From NCBI RefSeq assembly GCF_900168195.1, contig NZ_FUYX01000006.1, positions 62,001 through 126,000 on the forward strand: DNA of 64,000 nt, given 5' to 3'. This DNA comes from Allobosea thiooxidans. Its GTDB lineage: Bacteria; Pseudomonadota; Alphaproteobacteria; Rhizobiales; Beijerinckiaceae. The translations under genes were made by a program, and so were the position numbers. Of the stretch, positions 61,226-64,000 are shown piece by piece. Within the stretch, counting starts at the first letter, position 1; the number at the start of each line of letters is the position of its first letter. Under the pieces are notes generated by a model. It was given only the letters and a program-made list of their open reading frames with translations, was not told the DNA's origin and ran no database searches.

Positions 61226-62392
61226 TCAGCTCCGGCCGGCCGGCGGCGGGGTCACGGGCGAAGCCAGAACCGGGGTTCCAGGCCGCAGGTTCTGCAAGCC
61301 CTCGACGACGATCTGCTCGTTCCCGGCGAGACCGTCATCGACGACGACATAGGCGCCGGTCTCGGCGCCGATCTTGACGCGCTTGACCACGGCCTTGCCG
61401 TCCTCGACGGCGAAGACATAGGCGCCCTGCTGATCGGCGATCAGCGCCGATTGCGGGATCAAGACCTTCTCTTCGGCCTTGTCGGACTGGACGGTGACGC
61501 GAACGAGCGTGCCGTCGATCAGCCGGCCATCGGGATTCGGGATCTTGGCGCGCACCAGGACGGTGTCCGTGGCGCGATCGACCGACACGTCGACGAAATC
61601 GATGCGGCCTTTGTGGTCATAGGTCGAGCCATCGGCGAATCGGATGCTGATGAGGGGAGCATGCGCTTCGTCCTTGACCGTGTTCGCCTTCAGCCCCAGG
61701 AATTCACGCTGGCTGACCGGGAAGTTCACATACATCGGATCGCTGCTGACGATCTGCACGAGAACGCCGCTGTCGGGGCCGACGACGTTGCCCTTGGTGA
61801 GCTTGGTCCGGCCGATCCGGCCTGCGATCGGAGAGGTGATCTCGGTATAGCCGAGGTTGATCTGGGCCGTCTTCAGATTGGCTTCCGCGGTGGTCTTGTC
61901 GCCCAGCGCGCCCTGCTCCTCGGCGACACGCTGGTCGCGGACCGCTTCGGAGCCGGCGCTGGTGCGCAGCAGGTCCTCGGCGCGCTGCCGCTGGACGGTC
62001 GCGTTCTTGAGGGTGCCCTGGGCACGCTCGAGCGCGCCCTGCGCCTGCTCGACAGCCGCTTCGAAAGGCGGGCGCTCGATGCGGAAGAGCGGTGTGCCGA
62101 CCTTGACGGTCGCGCCGTCCTTGAACAGCACCTCCTCGAGATAGCCGGTGACGCGGGCACGGACGTCGACGCGGTCGACCGCCTCGACGCGTCCAACGAA
62201 ATCCGCCGTCTGCTCGATGGAGCGCTTCTGCGCCGCGACGGTCCCGACCGGAACCGGACCGGGCGCCGCCTGCTGCGCGAAAGCCGGCGCGCCAGCCGTG
62301 AGCGCGAGGCACCCGACGGCCAGGGCCGCCATGAAACGGCGCCGACCGGTCGGACGCGATTGCGTGTCCGCCAGCGAAAAAGCCTCGGGCAT
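61226..62392 (-). CDS. RND efflux periplasmic adaptor (membrane fusion protein)
   Basis: Adaptor of about 388 residues (AcrA/MexA-like). N-terminal export signal with twin arginines ([20 protein letters not shown]) ends near PAFAQQ. Lipoyl half-motifs [20 protein letters not shown] and [20 protein letters not shown] flank a helical hairpin ([20 protein letters not shown]). The ATG at 62392 follows GGAGGGGG; in-frame ATGs at 62410 and 62464 are less likely. It links the pump to an outer-membrane channel and is the first gene of the pair. Confidence 0.93.
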   Translation of the reverse strand: MPEAFSLADTQSRPTGRRRFMAALAVGCLALTAGAPAFAQQAAPGPVPVGTVAAQKRSIEQTADFVGRVEAVDRVDVRARVTGYLEEVLFKDGATVKVGTPLFRIERPPFEAAVEQAQGALERAQGTLKNATVQRQRAEDLLRTSAGSEAVRDQRVAEEQGALGDKTTAEANLKTAQINLGYTEITSPIAGRIGRTKLTKGNVVGPDSGVLVQIVSSDPMYVNFPVSQREFLGLKANTVKDEAHAPLISIRFADGSTYDHKGRIDFVDVSVDRATDTVLVRAKIPNPDGRLIDGTLVRVTVQSDKAEEKVLIPQSALIADQQGAYVFAVEDGKAVVKRVKIGAETGAYVVVDDGLAGNEQIVVEGLQNLRPGTPVLASPVTPPPAGRS

Positions 62393-62622
62393 CAGACCCC
62401 CTCCGCGCATTAGCCTTGCCGTCCTCGCCAGGCTGGATCGCAGATGACGGCCACTCGGCGCCACTGTGCGGTTTTTTTTCCCGAAGAGCTAGGCCGATCG
62501 CAGCCAAAAGTGAACGGCCCGTCTCCCGGCATGCCCGGCCCGGGGCAAAACTTGCTGCGTTGCGGCTTGACAGTCGCTTCAAGCGCAATCGAACATGCCC
62601 CGGCCGTTGGGAAAGGGGAACC
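62393..62622. promoter_or_regulatory. Divergent promoter region of efflux operon and M81 gene
   Basis: 230 bases. A plus-strand TTGACA at 62567-62572 is correctly placed for the M81 gene, although the -10 (cgaaca at 62590) is weak. A run of eight T bases at about 62472-62480 stands out toward the adaptor gene. No regulator gene or obvious palindrome accompanies the efflux genes. Confidence 0.35.
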
Positions 62623-64000
62623 ATGCGCCTGTTCGCTGCGTCGCTCGCGACCGAGACCAACACCTTCTCGCCGATCCCCACCTCACGGGCCAATTTCGAG
62701 GCCTCGGCCTATTTCCCGGCCGGCCAGCATCCGGACCGCGCCACCCACACCACCGCGCCGCTCTACGTCGCCCGCCAGCGCGCCAAGCGCGACGGCTTCG
62801 AACTGATCGAAGGCTCCTGCTTCTGGGCCGAACCGTCCGGCACCTGCGCGAAGGCCGACTACGAGGAGATGCGCGACGAGATCCTCGGCCAGCTCAAGGC
62901 GGCGCTACCGGTCGACGGCGTGCTGCTCGGCCTGCACGGCGCCATGGTCGCGCATGGTTACGACGATTGCGAGGGCGACATCCTCGAGCATGTGCGCGCC
63001 ATCGTCGGCCCCTCGGTGCCGATCGGGGTCGAGCTCGACCCGCATTGCCATCTCACCGAGAAGCGCGTGCGGCTCGCCGACGCGATCATCCTCTACAAGG
63101 AATACCCGCATACCGACTTCGTCGAGCGTGCGCAGGAGCTGGTCGACATCATCGTCGCCACGGTCCGCGGCGAGATCAGGCCGGTGATGTCGCTCTATGA
63201 CTGCCGCATGATCGAGCTGGTGCCGACGACGCGCGAGCCGGGCCGCTCCTTCGTCGACCGCATGAGCGCCCGCGAAGGCAAGGACGGCGTGCTCTCGATC
63301 TCGCTGGCGCATGGCTTCCAGCAGGGCGACGTCCCCGAGATCGGCACCCGCGTCCTCGTCGTCACGAACAACGACAAAGCGAAGGGCGATGCGCTCGCCG
63401 CCGAGCTAGGCGAGGAATTCCGCGCGCTCAAGGGGCAGTTCGCGCCGCCCGTGGTGCCGCTCGATGAAGCGTTCGACCGGGCGCTCGGCAGCGCCGCCAA
63501 CGGCCCCAGCGTGATCGCGGATTCGACCGACAATGCCGGCGGCGGAGCCGCATCGGACAATACCAACGTCATCCGCCGGCTGCGCGAGCGCGGCATCGGC
63601 GACGCCGCGGTCGGCCCGATCTGGGACCCGGTTGCGGTCGAGTTCTGCCTGACCGCGGGCGTGGGAGCGACCATCCCGCTGCGCTTCGGCGGCAAGGCCG
63701 CCGCCACTTCAGGCGACCCGATCGACGGCGAGGTCACGGTGCTCGGCGCCGTCCGCAACGGCACGCAGAGCTTCGGCAGCGCGAAGGTGCCGATCGGCAA
63801 TGCGGTGGGCATCCGCATCGACGGCATCGACGTGGCGCTGCTCTCGCACCGGACGCAGGCGCTCGGGCTCGAGATCTTCACCAGCGTCGGCATCGACCCG
63901 ACGCAGAAGCGCATCGTCAGCGTCAAGTCGACTAACCATTTCCACGCCGCCTACGGGCCGATCGCCAGCGCCGTGATCTACACCGATGGCGGTGGCCCTT
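62623..64000 (+). CDS. M81 (MlrC-like) family metallopeptidase, C-terminus beyond window
   Basis: An open frame from the ATG at 62623 continues past the window edge (459 codons seen; full members are about 490-500). It starts MRLFAASLATETNTFSPIPT, the family opening, and carries VDGVLLGLHGAMVAHGYDD, GVELDPHCHLTEKR, YKEYPHTDFVERAQELVDI and ADSTDNAGGGAASDNTNVIR. Conserved Asp/His residues of the DPHCH and HGAM regions fit the zinc site proposed for the microcystinase MlrC. Most homologues are not microcystin enzymes and likely cleave other small peptides or amides. AAAGGGG lies upstream of the ATG. Confidence 0.9.
   Translation, partial: MRLFAASLATETNTFSPIPTSRANFEASAYFPAGQHPDRATHTTAPLYVARQRAKRDGFELIEGSCFWAEPSGTCAKADYEEMRDEILGQLKAALPVDGVLLGLHGAMVAHGYDDCEGDILEHVRAIVGPSVPIGVELDPHCHLTEKRVRLADAIILYKEYPHTDFVERAQELVDIIVATVRGEIRPVMSLYDCRMIELVPTTREPGRSFVDRMSAREGKDGVLSISLAHGFQQGDVPEIGTRVLVVTNNDKAKGDALAAELGEEFRALKGQFAPPVVPLDEAFDRALGSAANGPSVIADSTDNAGGGAASDNTNVIRRLRERGIGDAAVGPIWDPVAVEFCLTAGVGATIPLRFGGKAAATSGDPIDGEVTVLGAVRNGTQSFGSAKVPIGNAVGIRIDGIDVALLSHRTQALGLEIFTSVGIDPTQKRIVSVKSTNHFHAAYGPIASAVIYTDGGGP

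Overview
The window is a high-GC, densely coded stretch of chromosome, almost certainly from an alphaproteobacterium of the Hyphomicrobiales (Rhizobiales), with a Bosea/Bradyrhizobium-like flavour. The pointers are an ActS/ActR (RegB/RegA) redox pair beside an intracellular PHB depolymerase, an MmcB-type repair protein with a GTTC-type LexA-like box, a ureDAJBCEFG urease operon, a coxMNOP-type terminal oxidase and many TRAP/ABC importers each with its own regulator. This placement is inference from gene content; no rRNA or marker gene confirms it.

Layout. 1-7.4 kb: housekeeping and regulation (YgjP-like metalloprotease, phaZ, actS-actR, an MFS exporter divergent from a LysR regulator, mmcB). 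7.4-14.9 kb: a LacI-controlled catabolic operon made of a TRAP importer (dctP, fused dctQM), a VOC enzyme, a RuBisCO-like protein and a DUF1537 acid-sugar kinase; this is the most interesting metabolic unit. 14.9-20.7 kb: a polar amino-acid ABC importer with a DoeB/EutE-like deacylase and an EutB-like PLP dehydratase, divergent from an IclR regulator. 20.8-27.9 kb: urease genes preceded on the same strand by an SDR and an alpha/beta-barrel protein. 28.0-31.6 kb: a second IclR gene with a NitT/TauT-type ABC importer; a doubled IclR-type operator lies between it and the SDR/urease transcript. 31.7-33.5 kb: PLP desulfhydrase/deaminase and flavin reductase. 33.8-42.8 kb: an acid-sugar-like cluster (SDR, two tandem paralogous binding proteins, FadR-type regulator, enolase-superfamily dehydratase, two permeases, two unknown proteins, VOC protein) with no ATPase of its own, followed by a LacI regulator at 43.3-44.3 kb.

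44.3-47.8 kb is a scar region: fragments of an IS3 transposase, an FCD-domain regulator and an IstB ATPase lie fused out of frame next to an intact tRNA-Arg(CCG). Two degenerate copies of the tRNA 3' half flank a DUF900 lipoprotein hydrolase. 47.8-52.2 kb: an SsuABC-like importer with an LLM flavin oxidoreductase and GntR regulator. 52.3-57.6 kb: cytochrome oxidase genes for subunits II, I, III-like, III and IV, with a small c-type cytochrome upstream. 58.1-62.4 kb: an RND efflux pump and its adaptor. 62.6 kb to the end: an M81/MlrC-type metallopeptidase cut by the window edge.

Taken together this is the genome of a metabolically versatile soil- or plant-associated scavenger: most genes import an organic acid, amino-acid derivative or organosulfur/organonitrogen compound and begin its breakdown, each under a local one-component regulator. 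Several intergenic regions carry hairpin-forming repeats of at least three unrelated families.
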